Shown piece after piece: positions 18,576 through 27,540 of a stretch of 64,000 nt of DNA (positions are counted from its first letter, which is position 1; every line of letters begins with the position of its first letter). Under the pieces are notes generated by a model. It was given only the letters and a program-made list of their open reading frames with translations. It had not been told where the DNA came from and did not search any database. The stretch is taken from assembly GCA_018970325.1 (NCBI GenBank), contig JAGWWP010000004.1:1-64000 (forward strand), given 5' to 3'. The DNA comes from Cyanobacteria bacterium REEB446 (lineage in GTDB: Bacteria; Cyanobacteriota; Vampirovibrionia; LMEP-6097). Both the position numbers and the translations under genes were made by a program.

Positions 18576-19670
18576 ATGCCCCGATTTACTGCTATTTTGA
18601 TTTTAATAATCTTAATAATAAATTCATTTACTATGTCAACTTTCGCCGCTACTGAGCCAAAACTCATTAAAGTAGATGAAGAGAAGAAAGAAATTTTAGT
18701 CGAAATTGATGGCAAAACTTATGCATTTGACTTAAAGCAAGCACAAGAAGTGACTGGCACAATTGAAGTCACTGAAGAAATCCCCACAGAAAAAGCTGAG
18801 GCACAAGAAAACACTACGACTTTGGCAGAGAGTACTAATTATACAGACCTAGAGAAACAATACGCCGCCCTCGCAATAAAAGAAGATCGCTTTACTGGCT
18901 TACCTTCTGTCATGAGCATGAGATTATATACAATGCAAACCGATCGATTAATGAAGCGTGGTCGCTGGGGCTTAGACTTCACCCATAGATTCTCTTCATC
19001 CTTTGCTCAAGATAATGACTTATTTGGCTTTGATAGCTTTGCTTATAATAGTTTTGGCGCACATTACGGTATCTCAGATCGCGTAGAGCTTCATGCGATG
19101 AGAGCAAATGTTGGCGATAGTTATGAACTTGGCATGAAAGCAAAACTCTTACAGGAGACTAAGGATTTTAGCCTCTCTCATCCATTTAACGTTACTTTAC
19201 ATTCTGGTTTTCAAAATGATAATTTGCAGAACTCCATAGATCCATATCTACAGCTCATAGTTTCTCGCAGTATCATTCCAAAACGTGTTCAAGTCTATGC
19301 ATCACCAATATATGCTTGGCGTACAAATAGTATAAACAGTGGCGGTAGCTCATCTGGAATTTACTCTGCCTCAATTGATAAGAATGGCTTTAGCCGAGGT
19401 AACGAAGGAACTCTCGCTTTACCACTGGGTTTAGCTATCGAAGTACTGAAGAATAAAGCGACTTTAATCGGAGAGATAATTCCCGTATTAAATGGCTTTC
19501 ATGAAAATAATATGGGCTGGTCAACTGGTTTACAGTTTTTATCTAGGAGAGAAACGCATATTTGGACTATCGGTCTTTCAAATATGCCTTACGTAACCTC
19601 TGGTCAAGCTATAGTAGGTGGACCAGATGATCATTTACACTTAGGCTTCAATGTGGATGTGTTCTTATGA
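18576..19670 (+). CDS. Outer-membrane beta-barrel protein (DUF5777-like)
   Basis: A 364-residue protein. Signal peptide with hydrophobic core 5-22, then a short acidic region (30-90) and a barrel-like domain. GRWGLDFTHRFSSSFAQ, then NDLFGFDSFAYNSFGAHYGI and SDRVELHAMRA resemble DUF5777 proteins, which are often found near cytochromes. Function unknown. TATAAT at 18564-18569 lies only 6 bp before the ATG, so the mRNA is probably leaderless. It overlaps the ArsR-type gene by 4 bp and is divergent from the cytochromes. Confidence 0.65.
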   Translation: MPRFTAILILIILIINSFTMSTFAATEPKLIKVDEEKKEILVEIDGKTYAFDLKQAQEVTGTIEVTEEIPTEKAEAQENTTTLAESTNYTDLEKQYAALAIKEDRFTGLPSVMSMRLYTMQTDRLMKRGRWGLDFTHRFSSSFAQDNDLFGFDSFAYNSFGAHYGISDRVELHAMRANVGDSYELGMKAKLLQETKDFSLSHPFNVTLHSGFQNDNLQNSIDPYLQLIVSRSIIPKRVQVYASPIYAWRTNSINSGGSSSGIYSASIDKNGFSRGNEGTLALPLGLAIEVLKNKATLIGEIIPVLNGFHENNMGWSTGLQFLSRRETHIWTIGLSNMPYVTSGQAIVGGPDDHLHLGFNVDVFL

Positions 19671-20020
19671 GTGATTTAAAAAATTTCAAAGTAGAGCTCT
19701 TTAAGGCTCTGTCACATTTTCATAGAATTTGCATCATTGATGCACTAAGAGAAGGCGAGAAGAGCGTCTCTCATATCTGCGAAATTCTTGACATAGAAAG
19801 CTCCTACGCTTCACAACAACTATCCATACTGAAAAATAAGAATATTGTTGATGGAAGAAAAGAAGGCAGTCAAGTATTTTACTCAATCAAGGATGAGACT
19901 ATATTAACCTTATTAGATGTAGCTCACTCTATTTTCAACAATCATATTACAGACCTAAAAAGTACTATCAAAGAAGTCAAGAAGAAGTCAAAAAAAGAGG
20001 GCTCTAACCATTATGACTAA
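19667..20020 (+). CDS. ArsR-type winged-helix regulator
   Basis: A 117-residue protein. The core LFKALSHFHRICIIDALREG, then SHICEILDIESSYASQQLSI and GRKEGSQVFYSIKD is the ArsR/SmtB winged helix. It lacks the CxC metal motif of helix 3 and has no obvious metal-site cluster, so its signal is unknown, perhaps redox. It overlaps the barrel gene before it by 4 bp and lpd after it by 8 bp, so it may control this transcript. Confidence 0.88.
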   Translation: MSDLKNFKVELFKALSHFHRICIIDALREGEKSVSHICEILDIESSYASQQLSILKNKNIVDGRKEGSQVFYSIKDETILTLLDVAHSIFNNHITDLKSTIKEVKKKSKKEGSNHYD

Positions 20021-21419
20021 ATCTTTTATCATCATCGGCGCTGGTCCAGCAGGCTATCAATCAGCCCTAGAATTACGAAAAGCTGTACCAGATTCTAAAA
20101 TAACCTTAATCGAAAAATATAAATTAGGTGGAACCTGCCTGCATCGTGGCTGCATCCCAAGTAAACAGTTATCCTGCATAGAAGAAGAAAAAAATTATTT
20201 AAAGACATTAACAAAGAACAAAACCCTTTTAATGAAAGGTATTGAACAGAAATTATTAAAAGCAGATGTCGAAATAATTTACGGCAGTGCAAATATAGAA
20301 ATTAGCGAATCATCTTTTCAAATTCAGGTGCAAGACTGTGATGATGAGGGTTATGTTATAAACGAAAATGCAGATGAGGGCAGCCCTAACAGTAAAAAAA
20401 ACTTAAGTGCTGATTACTTAATTCTAGCGAGCGGCTCTAAGCCTCGAAAAATAAATTTCGATAAATACTTTAAAGAAAAATATCCTGAAATAGATTCTTC
20501 TGAAATCCAAAAAGTGAAAGATAAAGCCATTAGCAGCGATAGCTTCTTCTGTGATATTAAATTGCAGAGAGGCTTCTCTGATTCATACTGCTTTATCGGC
20601 GGTGGCTATATCGGCATAGAAATAGCTTCCATGCTAGCGAAGCTCGGGAAAAAGGTGAGAGTAATAGAGTCAGCGGAAGATATTTTATTATTTTTGGATA
20701 AGGAATTACGCGAACGCATAAAAGCTAATCTAGCTAAACAAGGAATTAAAATTGAAGTTAACGCACAGAACATAGAATACCAGAGCATTCCAGAAGATAA
20801 AATTTTCATCGCGATTGGCAGAGAAATAGTTTTACCACCGATTATCTATAAAGAAAAAAACACTGTGGAAAAAATTACTGATAAAAACACCCTCTTTGAG
20901 AAAATATCAGAGCTTAAACTCAATGATCGTATTTTTTTAGTCGGAGATCTATCTGAACATATGCCACTAGCTCACTATGCTTATGCTGAAGCTAAGTCTT
21001 TAGCTAAATATTTTGGCAGCCTTGCCAAATCCGACATTAACAGTCAAGCGACTAACAATAATTTCATCAAACCCAATCTAGACTTAATTCCTCAAGTAAT
21101 TTTCACCAACACCGAATTTGCGCACTGTGGGATGAACCTAGATAAAATCAAAGAAAAATATCCAGAAAATTTCTTTATCGTAGAGAAGAACTGGACAGAA
21201 AATGCTAAGGCGAGAATCTCTGGCTGCGAGAGAGGTTACGCTAGGTTTATCTTTGAAAGCTCGACTAGGAGAATATTAGCCTGCTCATTAATAGGACATT
21301 TAGCTACAGATCTTATTTCTATAGCCGTGCCACTAATTCACTTAAATCTAAGTTACGAAGAAATACAGAATATGGTATTCCCCCACCCTACTCTTGGAGA
21401 GCTTTTTATATTAGACTAA
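20013..21419 (+). CDS. lpd: Dihydrolipoamide dehydrogenase
   Basis: A 468-residue FAD flavoprotein (E3/L-protein) that reoxidises dihydrolipoamide. FAD motif GAGPAGYQ at 9-16, redox pair Cys42/Cys47 (GGTCLHRGCIPSK), NAD motif GGGYIGIE and a C-terminal FPHPTLGE with the catalytic His-Glu. The region at about 105-130 is longer and more polar than usual (DDEGYVINENADEGSPNSKK). Placed directly before gcvT and gcvH, it is probably the glycine cleavage L-protein. Confidence 0.93.
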   Translation: MTKSFIIIGAGPAGYQSALELRKAVPDSKITLIEKYKLGGTCLHRGCIPSKQLSCIEEEKNYLKTLTKNKTLLMKGIEQKLLKADVEIIYGSANIEISESSFQIQVQDCDDEGYVINENADEGSPNSKKNLSADYLILASGSKPRKINFDKYFKEKYPEIDSSEIQKVKDKAISSDSFFCDIKLQRGFSDSYCFIGGGYIGIEIASMLAKLGKKVRVIESAEDILLFLDKELRERIKANLAKQGIKIEVNAQNIEYQSIPEDKIFIAIGREIVLPPIIYKEKNTVEKITDKNTLFEKISELKLNDRIFLVGDLSEHMPLAHYAYAEAKSLAKYFGSLAKSDINSQATNNNFIKPNLDLIPQVIFTNTEFAHCGMNLDKIKEKYPENFFIVEKNWTENAKARISGCERGYARFIFESSTRRILACSLIGHLATDLISIAVPLIHLNLSYEEIQNMVFPHPTLGELFILD

Positions 21420-21425
21420 GGATAT

Positions 21426-22634
21426 ATGAGTTTCCCGATACTCCATGAATTTAATCTTGAAAAAAAAGCTAACATAGTAGACTTTCATGGCTGGCAAATG
21501 CCAGTATCCTACGAAGGCATACGTGAAGAATATAAAGCGACAAGAGAAAAGGCTAGCATTTTCGACGTATCCCATATGGGGCGCTGGTTCTTCAGTGGTA
21601 AAAATGCCATGGCTTTTCTAGATTACCTAACTACTAATGATTTAAGCTCGCTTAAAGATGGTAAAGCCATTTACACGACACTACTAAATGAAGAGGGTGG
21701 CATTATCGATGATTTAGTTATTTATAAATTCAACCCTGAGCGATTTCTATTAATCAATAACGCTGGCAATCATGACACTGTCACAGAGTGGTTCTGGCTA
21801 CAATACAATAAATTAAAATCAGAAGAAAGTTCTTTAAAAAATGCAGGAGTTGAAGGTTGGGAAAAGTCCTGTAAAGATATTACGATGGAGGATGTCACCG
21901 CCAAACTAGCTCAAATAGCCATACAGGGACCTTTAGCAAAGGATTTAGTGAATAAATATCTAGGGTTAAAAGAGACATTATCTTATTTTTCTTTTCGTGA
22001 AATTTCTTTTAATAATGAAAACTATATCGTCTCTGCCACTGGCTATACTGGTGAAGCTGGTTATGAAATATACGCTAAACCGAGCTTACTAATTAAACTA
22101 GTAGAAGACTTATGCAAGCATTCAGAATTAGTTCCAGCAGGCTTAGGTGCTAGAGATGTCTTACGCTTAGAAGCTGGTTACTGTTTGCATGGTAATGATA
22201 TAGATGACTTAACTACGCCTTATGAAGCTGGTCTTGACTGGATAGTAAAAATAACGAAAGAAAATTTTATCGGTAAATCTAACTGTAGTAGACAGAACAA
22301 AATACTCAGAGGCTTATTGTTTTCAATCTCCGAAAAAATCATTCCTCGGGCTGGAACTAAAGTCTATGACGAAGAAGAACGCGAAATTGGGGTTATTACC
22401 AGTGGCACCTTTTCTTTCATCTTGGATAGAGCGATTGCTCTAGTCTATTTAACTGATCCTCTGATTATTAAATCTATAATTTCTAATAAAACTGATATGA
22501 CTAGTAAAATAAATCTGAAAAAAGTATCAATAAAAGTTCGCAAAGATATTTTTAGTGCTAGCATAGTTGAGCCTTGGTTTTATAGAAACATCAGAGGTAA
22601 AGAGATTCAAGATTTGGAGGCGATTCAAAAATGA
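21426..22634 (+). CDS. gcvT: Glycine cleavage T-protein (aminomethyltransferase)
   Basis: A 402-residue protein that transfers the methylene group from the lipoyl arm of GcvH to tetrahydrofolate, releasing ammonia. Family blocks: FHGWQMPVSYEGIREEY, FDVSHMGRWFFSG, GIIDDLVIYKF, and GYTGEAGYEIY with GARDVLRLEAG. The C-terminal barrel domain is present. An unusual charged insert (NKLKSEESSLKNAGVEGWEK) sits near 137-156. It overlaps gcvH by 4 bp. No gcvP is in the window. Confidence 0.95.
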   Translation: MSFPILHEFNLEKKANIVDFHGWQMPVSYEGIREEYKATREKASIFDVSHMGRWFFSGKNAMAFLDYLTTNDLSSLKDGKAIYTTLLNEEGGIIDDLVIYKFNPERFLLINNAGNHDTVTEWFWLQYNKLKSEESSLKNAGVEGWEKSCKDITMEDVTAKLAQIAIQGPLAKDLVNKYLGLKETLSYFSFREISFNNENYIVSATGYTGEAGYEIYAKPSLLIKLVEDLCKHSELVPAGLGARDVLRLEAGYCLHGNDIDDLTTPYEAGLDWIVKITKENFIGKSNCSRQNKILRGLLFSISEKIIPRAGTKVYDEEEREIGVITSGTFSFILDRAIALVYLTDPLIIKSIISNKTDMTSKINLKKVSIKVRKDIFSASIVEPWFYRNIRGKEIQDLEAIQK

Positions 22635-22993
22635 AACAATATTTCAAAACACATGAGTGGATAGAAGAAAGTAGCAATGGTGCTTATTATATCGGCATTA
22701 GTGAATATGCCGCTCGCAGACTCGGCGACGTAGTATTTATAGAACAGATGGAAGATCAAAGCAGCTTTATTGCAGGCGATACGCTAATGATTTTAGAATC
22801 AGTAAAAGCTGTAGGTGACGTTTATGCACCATTTGCCTGCGAAGTAGTCAGAGTCAATGACAAAATAGTTAAAACACCAGAAGAATTAACTGGTGAAGAA
22901 TGGCTACTAGAGATCAAGCCACTAGATCCACTCCCAGAGCTTAACTCTTTAAACGATTCAGACTATGAAGCATATGTTAAAAAAGAAGGTTAA
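22631..22993 (+). CDS. gcvH: Glycine cleavage H-protein
   Basis: A 120-residue lipoyl carrier protein. The lipoylated residue is Lys59 in LESVKAVGDVYAP. The N-terminal block HEWIEESSNGAYYIGISEYA is typical. It is the natural substrate for the LipM-like and LipA enzymes at 10.8-12.5 kb and partner of the T and L proteins directly upstream. Confidence 0.96.
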   Translation: MKQYFKTHEWIEESSNGAYYIGISEYAARRLGDVVFIEQMEDQSSFIAGDTLMILESVKAVGDVYAPFACEVVRVNDKIVKTPEELTGEEWLLEIKPLDPLPELNSLNDSDYEAYVKKEG

Positions 22994-23136
22994 GACTTAA
23001 TATTTTCCTTTAACATTATGACTAGAATGGAGAGAGAGATCTTCCCAGCTAAGAACAAATTATATACACAGAAAAAATCATCACCAACATTCTTGTTCAC
23101 TGAAACTTCACAGTAAAGTTTTTTACTCTCAAACAT
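22990..23136 (-). CDS. Small 48-residue membrane-like ORF
   Basis: The frame runs from an ATG at 23136 to a TAA overlapping the gcvH stop. GAGGGAATT before the ATG is a good ribosome binding site. The product has a polar N-terminus with two cysteines and a hydrophobic segment (LAGKISLSILVIML) that could cross a membrane. No family recognised. It sits antisense to nothing except the last bases of gcvH. It could be a chance frame. Confidence 0.35.
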   Translation of the reverse strand: MFESKKLYCEVSVNKNVGDDFFCVYNLFLAGKISLSILVIMLKENIKS

Positions 23137-23245
23137 AATTCCCTCATCCTTGCGAATATTTTAGCAAAAGCTAAAGATTCGAACTTAATGTTTTTTTAAT
23201 ATTTCGAATGAGGTGCTTTAAGGAAATTTTTCATCACTTCTTTAA
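23137..23245. other. Intergenic region with TTCGAA inverted repeat
   Basis: ATTCGAA at 23177-23183 is mirrored by TTCGAAT at 23203-23209 with a 19-bp T-rich spacer, between the small ORF and the end of glcF. It could be a weak terminator for glcDEF or an operator for the small ORF. Nothing else was seen. Confidence 0.3.
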
Positions 23246-24625
23246 TCAGGTGCGCAAGCACTGTGCAAGCAAACTCATAGGGTGAATCACTTTATGAGAC
23301 TGCTTTTGCACTCCAATTTCAGCGTTTTCATTGTCCTGCCCTCCACTTAAATGTGCCTCTATTTGAGACATGCAGCCAGGGTTTGCAGTTATCACCAAAT
23401 CCACTCCCGCTTTTTTAATATTTGCAGCTTTCCTTTCACCAATTGGTTCTGCAAGCTGTGACTTAATCAAATTATAAAAGCCCGCAGAACCACAGCAGAC
23501 CTCAGCTTCTAAAAAGGGGATTAATTCTAAATTTGGAATTAAAGCAAGTAAGCTTTGGTACTGAGTAGTTAATCCCTGAGCATGATATAGATGGCAAGCT
23601 GGATGGTAAACAGCTTTAATGGACTGCGCGCAATCTTCAATTTCTGCGTTTTCATCAATCCCTTTCAAAGAAACCAACTTAGCCTTAAAAGCCTCTAAAG
23701 ATACGGGTGCTAACCAATTATCTGGATCTATAAGCTCCGCTATATCCTTTACAACGAGAGACTCTAAATAAACCTTGTCCTTCACATGTGCTCCACAACC
23801 AGCTGAATTAAAGACAATAGGATTAGAGAAGTCTCCAAGAGCTTGTTCCGTTTCATACAGTTTATTTAAAGCATCACACTGCGCTTGAATAAATTTCTCA
23901 GTCTGCTTTTCACCAATCTTAAATTCACCACTGTGGCTAGCTAAAGCACCACAGCACCCTGAAGCTGGTACATAAACATGATAACCAGCGGCATTTAAAA
24001 CCTTAATAGTATCGTGATGAACACTATTATAAAGTGTATCCATGACACAACCCAAATTAAACAGTACGGTACGCTCAGAATCAGGCACATCTAAAATCGT
24101 TTCAGCAGAAGGATACAGCTTATTTACTTCTAGCTTAGTATACGAAATTTCCCTACTGGGCTGCACCTTACTAAGCTTCGGTAAAAATGGAAACAGCTTA
24201 TAAAAAATATTTAAGACCTTTAAACCGATACGTCCTAAATTCAGTAAATATCTTTGATCAAGCAAAAAAGCGAAAGAGAATTTACGTACCAAGCCCCAAA
24301 AGCCTTTAGAATAACTGCTTTCCTGCTTTTCATGGCGAGCATAATCTAAAAGCTGAATATATTCAACTCCAGATGGACAGACTGTTTCACAAGCCATACA
24401 ACTAAGACAATTATCCAAATACTCTTGCCCTGTGGCATCTAGTTCAGGTACCTCACCTTGAATCAGATCTTTAATTAAATAAAGCCTACCTCGCGGAGAA
24501 TTACCTTCATTACCAGTAGTTAAATAAGTGGGGCAAGCTGAAAGGCAGATGCCACAATGTATGCAAGCCTTAATTTTATCCAGCTCTTCATCTCTCATAG
24601 CAATCTCGGCATTTTCCTTAAACAT
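23246..24625 (-). CDS. glcF: Glycolate oxidase iron-sulfur subunit GlcF, with ENAEI insertions
   Basis: A 459-residue protein. Two 4Fe-4S motifs at the N-terminus: Cys21, 24, 27 and 31 (CIHCGICLSACPTY) and Cys73, 76, 79 and 83 (CLSCMACETVCPSG). Two CCG-type domains follow (SGCCGALASHSG and VCCGSAGFYNL). It passes electrons from the GlcD/GlcE flavin subunits to the membrane pool. Oddities: DENAEIEDCAQS at about 325-336 and NENAEIGVQKQS at about 432-443 match pieces of the palindromic element found at 34.6 and 37.7 kb. The protein also starts MFKENAEIAM. Both internal segments lie outside cysteine motifs. Last gene of glcDEF, 2 bp after glcE. Confidence 0.93.
   Translation of the reverse strand: MFKENAEIAMRDEELDKIKACIHCGICLSACPTYLTTGNEGNSPRGRLYLIKDLIQGEVPELDATGQEYLDNCLSCMACETVCPSGVEYIQLLDYARHEKQESSYSKGFWGLVRKFSFAFLLDQRYLLNLGRIGLKVLNIFYKLFPFLPKLSKVQPSREISYTKLEVNKLYPSAETILDVPDSERTVLFNLGCVMDTLYNSVHHDTIKVLNAAGYHVYVPASGCCGALASHSGEFKIGEKQTEKFIQAQCDALNKLYETEQALGDFSNPIVFNSAGCGAHVKDKVYLESLVVKDIAELIDPDNWLAPVSLEAFKAKLVSLKGIDENAEIEDCAQSIKAVYHPACHLYHAQGLTTQYQSLLALIPNLELIPFLEAEVCCGSAGFYNLIKSQLAEPIGERKAANIKKAGVDLVITANPGCMSQIEAHLSGGQDNENAEIGVQKQSHKVIHPMSLLAQCLRT
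23298..23337 (-). repeat. ENAEI element fragment near the end of glcF
   Basis: Plus strand: GACTGC, ten variable bases ending CACTC, then CAATTTCAGCGTTTTC. Left part of the 123-bp element only, in frame, coding on the minus strand for NENAEIGVQKQS. No second arm nearby. Confidence 0.7.
23621..23654 (-). repeat. ENAEI element fragment in the middle of glcF
   Basis: GGACTGCGCGCAATC then TTCAATTTCTGCGTTTTC on the plus strand matches the left end of the element at 34604 at all but one position of the arm. It codes on the minus strand for DENAEIEDCAQS. The rest of the element is missing. Confidence 0.8.
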
Positions 24626-24627
24626 AA

Positions 24628-25788
24628 TTAAATAAGCAGCCCTGGGTTTAAACGCCCCTCTGGATCGAATTTCTCCTTAATTTTCCTTAATAGCTGAAGT
24701 TCATCTTGCGATACAGATAAATTCAAAGCCCTTTCTATGAGATGATTATCAAGCGTCAATGGTCTAATACGAATCACTGGCTGATATTTACTATTTAAAG
24801 TTTGGAAAATAACAGCATTTCGGATAATTTCAAAATCATGAGGTTTTACGAAAAGCCTAACTGTAGCATTTATTAAATCTATTTCCAGCTTCAACACTCC
24901 ATGCGGAAAATTTTTCAAAAACGATGAAAGCTCTATCACAAAGGCTTTCAAATTACTATGATTCAAAGAGAAATCTACTTTAAACTGATTTTCACTCGGA
25001 TAAAGCTTCTTAAATGGCATAATCAAAACATTTAAATCAAGCCCCGTCTTCTTTAGAATACGCTGTTTACGCAGCTCTAAAAGATCTGGGGTACCATAAA
25101 ACTCTGCTCCTAAAGTAAAAGGTAAGGTACCCTCATAAGCGAAATCTTTACTAATAAATAATCTAGACTCTACTTGATTCACATCAAAGTCAAACAAAGA
25201 CCTCCACTTCTGAAAATCCATATTATCTAAAGATTCCATATCTTCACTTAAAAGCAGCTTCAGCATAGGCGTTTTCTCTAAACGAATATAAGCAGAACGG
25301 ATAAAAGCAAGTGAATTAAAGGATCCTAAATAAAGCTTTCTTAAATCATAGCCTGCTACATTTTTAATTACCTGCCCGCCCGCCTTACTAGTAGAGCCGT
25401 CTAAGTGTAAAAGCTCAAGCCCAAGCACCGACCTCTTCTCTAAAGGAGAAAACATTTCACCTAAAACTCTTGAAAGCTTATATTTAGCTGGAGCCAGAAT
25501 AGTAGTCATCTTAGAATAAGCTTGCAGTTTCTGATCCAGCTCCCCTAAAGTTAAATCAGCAGATACCTTCGCCACGAAATCATCGTTATATATATCAAGC
25601 CCCTTATCAGCCTCTCCCAAAATACGCTTCAACTCTTCTTTCGAGCTATGAGACACAGAGGAGTCAAGGCTTTCAGAGCTAAATTCATTACCAAGTTCAA
25701 TATAATCAAACTCTGTATAGATAGGTGCCTTACGGGGCTTATGCACAAGTCCAACATCAAGTTCTTTGTTGATTGAGTTAGAGTCCAT
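24628..25788 (-). CDS. glcE: Glycolate oxidase FAD-binding subunit GlcE
   Basis: A 386-residue FAD-binding (PCMH-type) subunit. Recognisable blocks are SADLTLGELDQKL, the segment AGGQVIKNVAGYDLRKLYLG typical of GlcE, and a C-terminal LRKIKEKFDPEGRLNPGLL. It has only one flavin domain and little else, as usual for GlcE. It overlaps the end of glcD by 11 bp, indicating translational coupling. Confidence 0.92.
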   Translation of the reverse strand: MDSNSINKELDVGLVHKPRKAPIYTEFDYIELGNEFSSESLDSSVSHSSKEELKRILGEADKGLDIYNDDFVAKVSADLTLGELDQKLQAYSKMTTILAPAKYKLSRVLGEMFSPLEKRSVLGLELLHLDGSTSKAGGQVIKNVAGYDLRKLYLGSFNSLAFIRSAYIRLEKTPMLKLLLSEDMESLDNMDFQKWRSLFDFDVNQVESRLFISKDFAYEGTLPFTLGAEFYGTPDLLELRKQRILKKTGLDLNVLIMPFKKLYPSENQFKVDFSLNHSNLKAFVIELSSFLKNFPHGVLKLEIDLINATVRLFVKPHDFEIIRNAVIFQTLNSKYQPVIRIRPLTLDNHLIERALNLSVSQDELQLLRKIKEKFDPEGRLNPGLLI

Positions 25789-27286
25789 TAGCCGAAACCT
25801 CTCTATGACATTCTTTGCAGACTTTAATTGGGAAAATTTTATCAGGATTAGAAATATACTCTGGATCGAAGATAGCTCTCAAATCTAACATTTTTTGCAT
25901 ATCATTAGGGCTAAATAAGTAATCCATATACTCCTGTTTCTCTACACCGATGCCATGCTCCCCAGATAGGGTACCACCAAGATCTACACAGAGACGCATA
26001 ATCTCATGACTCGCCTCGAATATCCTCTCTATTACACTAGGGTCTTTCTCTGGATCATAGAGAAAATTAGGATGCAAATTACCATCACCGGCATGAACTA
26101 AGTTAGCTAACATTAAATTATATTTTTCTGCAATTCGCTCCACACCTTGAAGAGCAGCAGGGATTTTAGATCTTGGTACCACTGCATCATAAAGATACCA
26201 GAATGGTGCTATCCTGCCAAATGCAGACGCTGAGCCCTTTCTGACTTTCCACAATTTTAATCTTTCAGCTACATCCTGAGTGGTTTTATAGCTAAGTGGA
26301 TTAAAATCTGAGACTAGAGCCTCTATCCTATGCGACTCTTTAAGTATCTCTTCGTTAATACCGTCTAACTCAATCAGCAGCACAGCTTTCACTTCATCAG
26401 AGAAACCAAGATTATAAGCAGCGTTAACCGCCCTTACCGCATGATTATCAATAATCTCTAGAGCAGCAGGCTTAAAACCTTGGCGTATAAGCTCGCTTAC
26501 CACTTCTGCGCAAGTAAGAGTAGAAGAGAAAGACACCTGAATCGTTATAAAAGCCTCTTGGTTAGGGGTAAGTTTTAGTAAAGCTTTAGTTACTATCCCC
26601 AAAGTTCCTTCAGTACCAATAAATAAGCCAGTGACGTCTAAATCCGAGAATGTATTTTTAAATTTCAAATTTGAACTTGCATGTTTATGAGCAGTGCCAT
26701 TTTCAGTAAATTCGGGAACTAAAGAACCTACGTACTGAATTTCACCATTAGGTAAAACTATCTCCATACCAAGCACATGATCAGCAGTAACACCATATTT
26801 ATAGCAGTGGATACCACCAGCATTTTCTGCGATATTTCCACCTATAGTACAAGCAAGCTGACTAGAAGGATCTGGCGCAAAATGCAAACCCGTACCTAAT
26901 AAAGCCTTATTTAAAGTAGCATTTACATAACCAGATTCAACTAAAGCTACACGATTTTCGTAATCAACAAAAATCAATTTACTTAACATCGCAAGTGAAA
27001 TCAGGACAGAGTTTTCAGCAGCTATCGCCCCACCAGACAAACCAGTCCCAGCTCCTCTCGCAACGAAGCTAAGCTTCTCTTTAGGATTTTTAAGTTTTTC
27101 ATTATAAGAAATAATCTCTAAAATAATTTTAGAAACGTCTTCCGTGTCATAAGGAATTAAAACCAGTCTCGGCTTATTTTTAAACAATGCAGTAGCATCA
27201 GTATCATAAAGATGTAAATCTTCGGGCTTATCTAGAACCTGCTTAGGTTTAAGAAATTTCTTTAAACTATTTAAGAGTTTCTTCAC
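25778..27286 (-). CDS. glcD: Glycolate oxidase catalytic subunit GlcD
   Basis: A 502-residue FAD-linked oxidase that turns glycolate (or D-lactate-like 2-hydroxy acids) into glyoxylate. The flavin loop is FVARGAGTGLSGGAI. It also has GGNIAENAGGIHCYKYGVT, GTEGTLGIVTKALLKL, the substrate/metal-side block ANLVHAGDGNLHPNFLYD and the C-terminal GEHGIGVEKQEYM. First gene of glcDEF. It uses a GTG start without a clear Shine-Dalgarno. A D-lactate dehydrogenase role is the alternative, but three subunits favour glycolate oxidase. Confidence 0.93.
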   Translation of the reverse strand: MKKLLNSLKKFLKPKQVLDKPEDLHLYDTDATALFKNKPRLVLIPYDTEDVSKIILEIISYNEKLKNPKEKLSFVARGAGTGLSGGAIAAENSVLISLAMLSKLIFVDYENRVALVESGYVNATLNKALLGTGLHFAPDPSSQLACTIGGNIAENAGGIHCYKYGVTADHVLGMEIVLPNGEIQYVGSLVPEFTENGTAHKHASSNLKFKNTFSDLDVTGLFIGTEGTLGIVTKALLKLTPNQEAFITIQVSFSSTLTCAEVVSELIRQGFKPAALEIIDNHAVRAVNAAYNLGFSDEVKAVLLIELDGINEEILKESHRIEALVSDFNPLSYKTTQDVAERLKLWKVRKGSASAFGRIAPFWYLYDAVVPRSKIPAALQGVERIAEKYNLMLANLVHAGDGNLHPNFLYDPEKDPSVIERIFEASHEIMRLCVDLGGTLSGEHGIGVEKQEYMDYLFSPNDMQKMLDLRAIFDPEYISNPDKIFPIKVCKECHREVSANGL

Positions 27287-27352
27287 GGATTATCATCTAA
27301 TAACCCTTTAATTCTAGCTCTTTTCTTTAGACTTGAAAAACGTCCTTATTAT

Positions 27353-27526
27353 TTAAGCATAATCATCTACAAGTGATGGCTTAACAGGAAGAGAAATACC
27401 TGGTGGTGTTCCTTTAATGAGAACAGGTCTATCATCATCACTATCCTTGGTAGATTTTACAATTGGTGGTTTCGCAGCCAAGGACTGAGACCCAAAAGCA
27501 CTAAAACTATTACCTATTGTTACCAT
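27353..27526 (-). CDS. Small 57-residue protein, unknown
   Basis: Starts at an ATG preceded by AAAGGAGTTAATT, the same strong ribosome binding site as sbtB. The product is polar and Pro/Lys/Asp rich (STKDSDDDRPVLIKGTPPGI), with no signal or membrane segment, and is probably disordered. No family recognised. It is divergent from the DUF4143 ATPase at 27702 and may be regulated by the inverted repeats between them. It looks like the other small polar proteins of this island at 33.3 and 35.3 kb only in general character. Confidence 0.6.
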   Translation of the reverse strand: MVTIGNSFSAFGSQSLAAKPPIVKSTKDSDDDRPVLIKGTPPGISLPVKPSLVDDYA

Positions 27527-27540
27527 AATTAACTCCTTTA

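Noticed and set aside
20330..20400. NENADEG stretch in lpd as another ENAEI element
   Set aside because: Only GAAAATGCAGA is similar. The following bases and the ACTGC arm do not match, so it is treated as an ordinary polar insert.
24590..24625. N-terminal MFKENAEIA of GlcF as an element copy
   Set aside because: The peptide matches, but the DNA differs at several third positions and the flanking arm is absent. It could be the source of a coincidence, so it is mentioned but not listed as a repeat.
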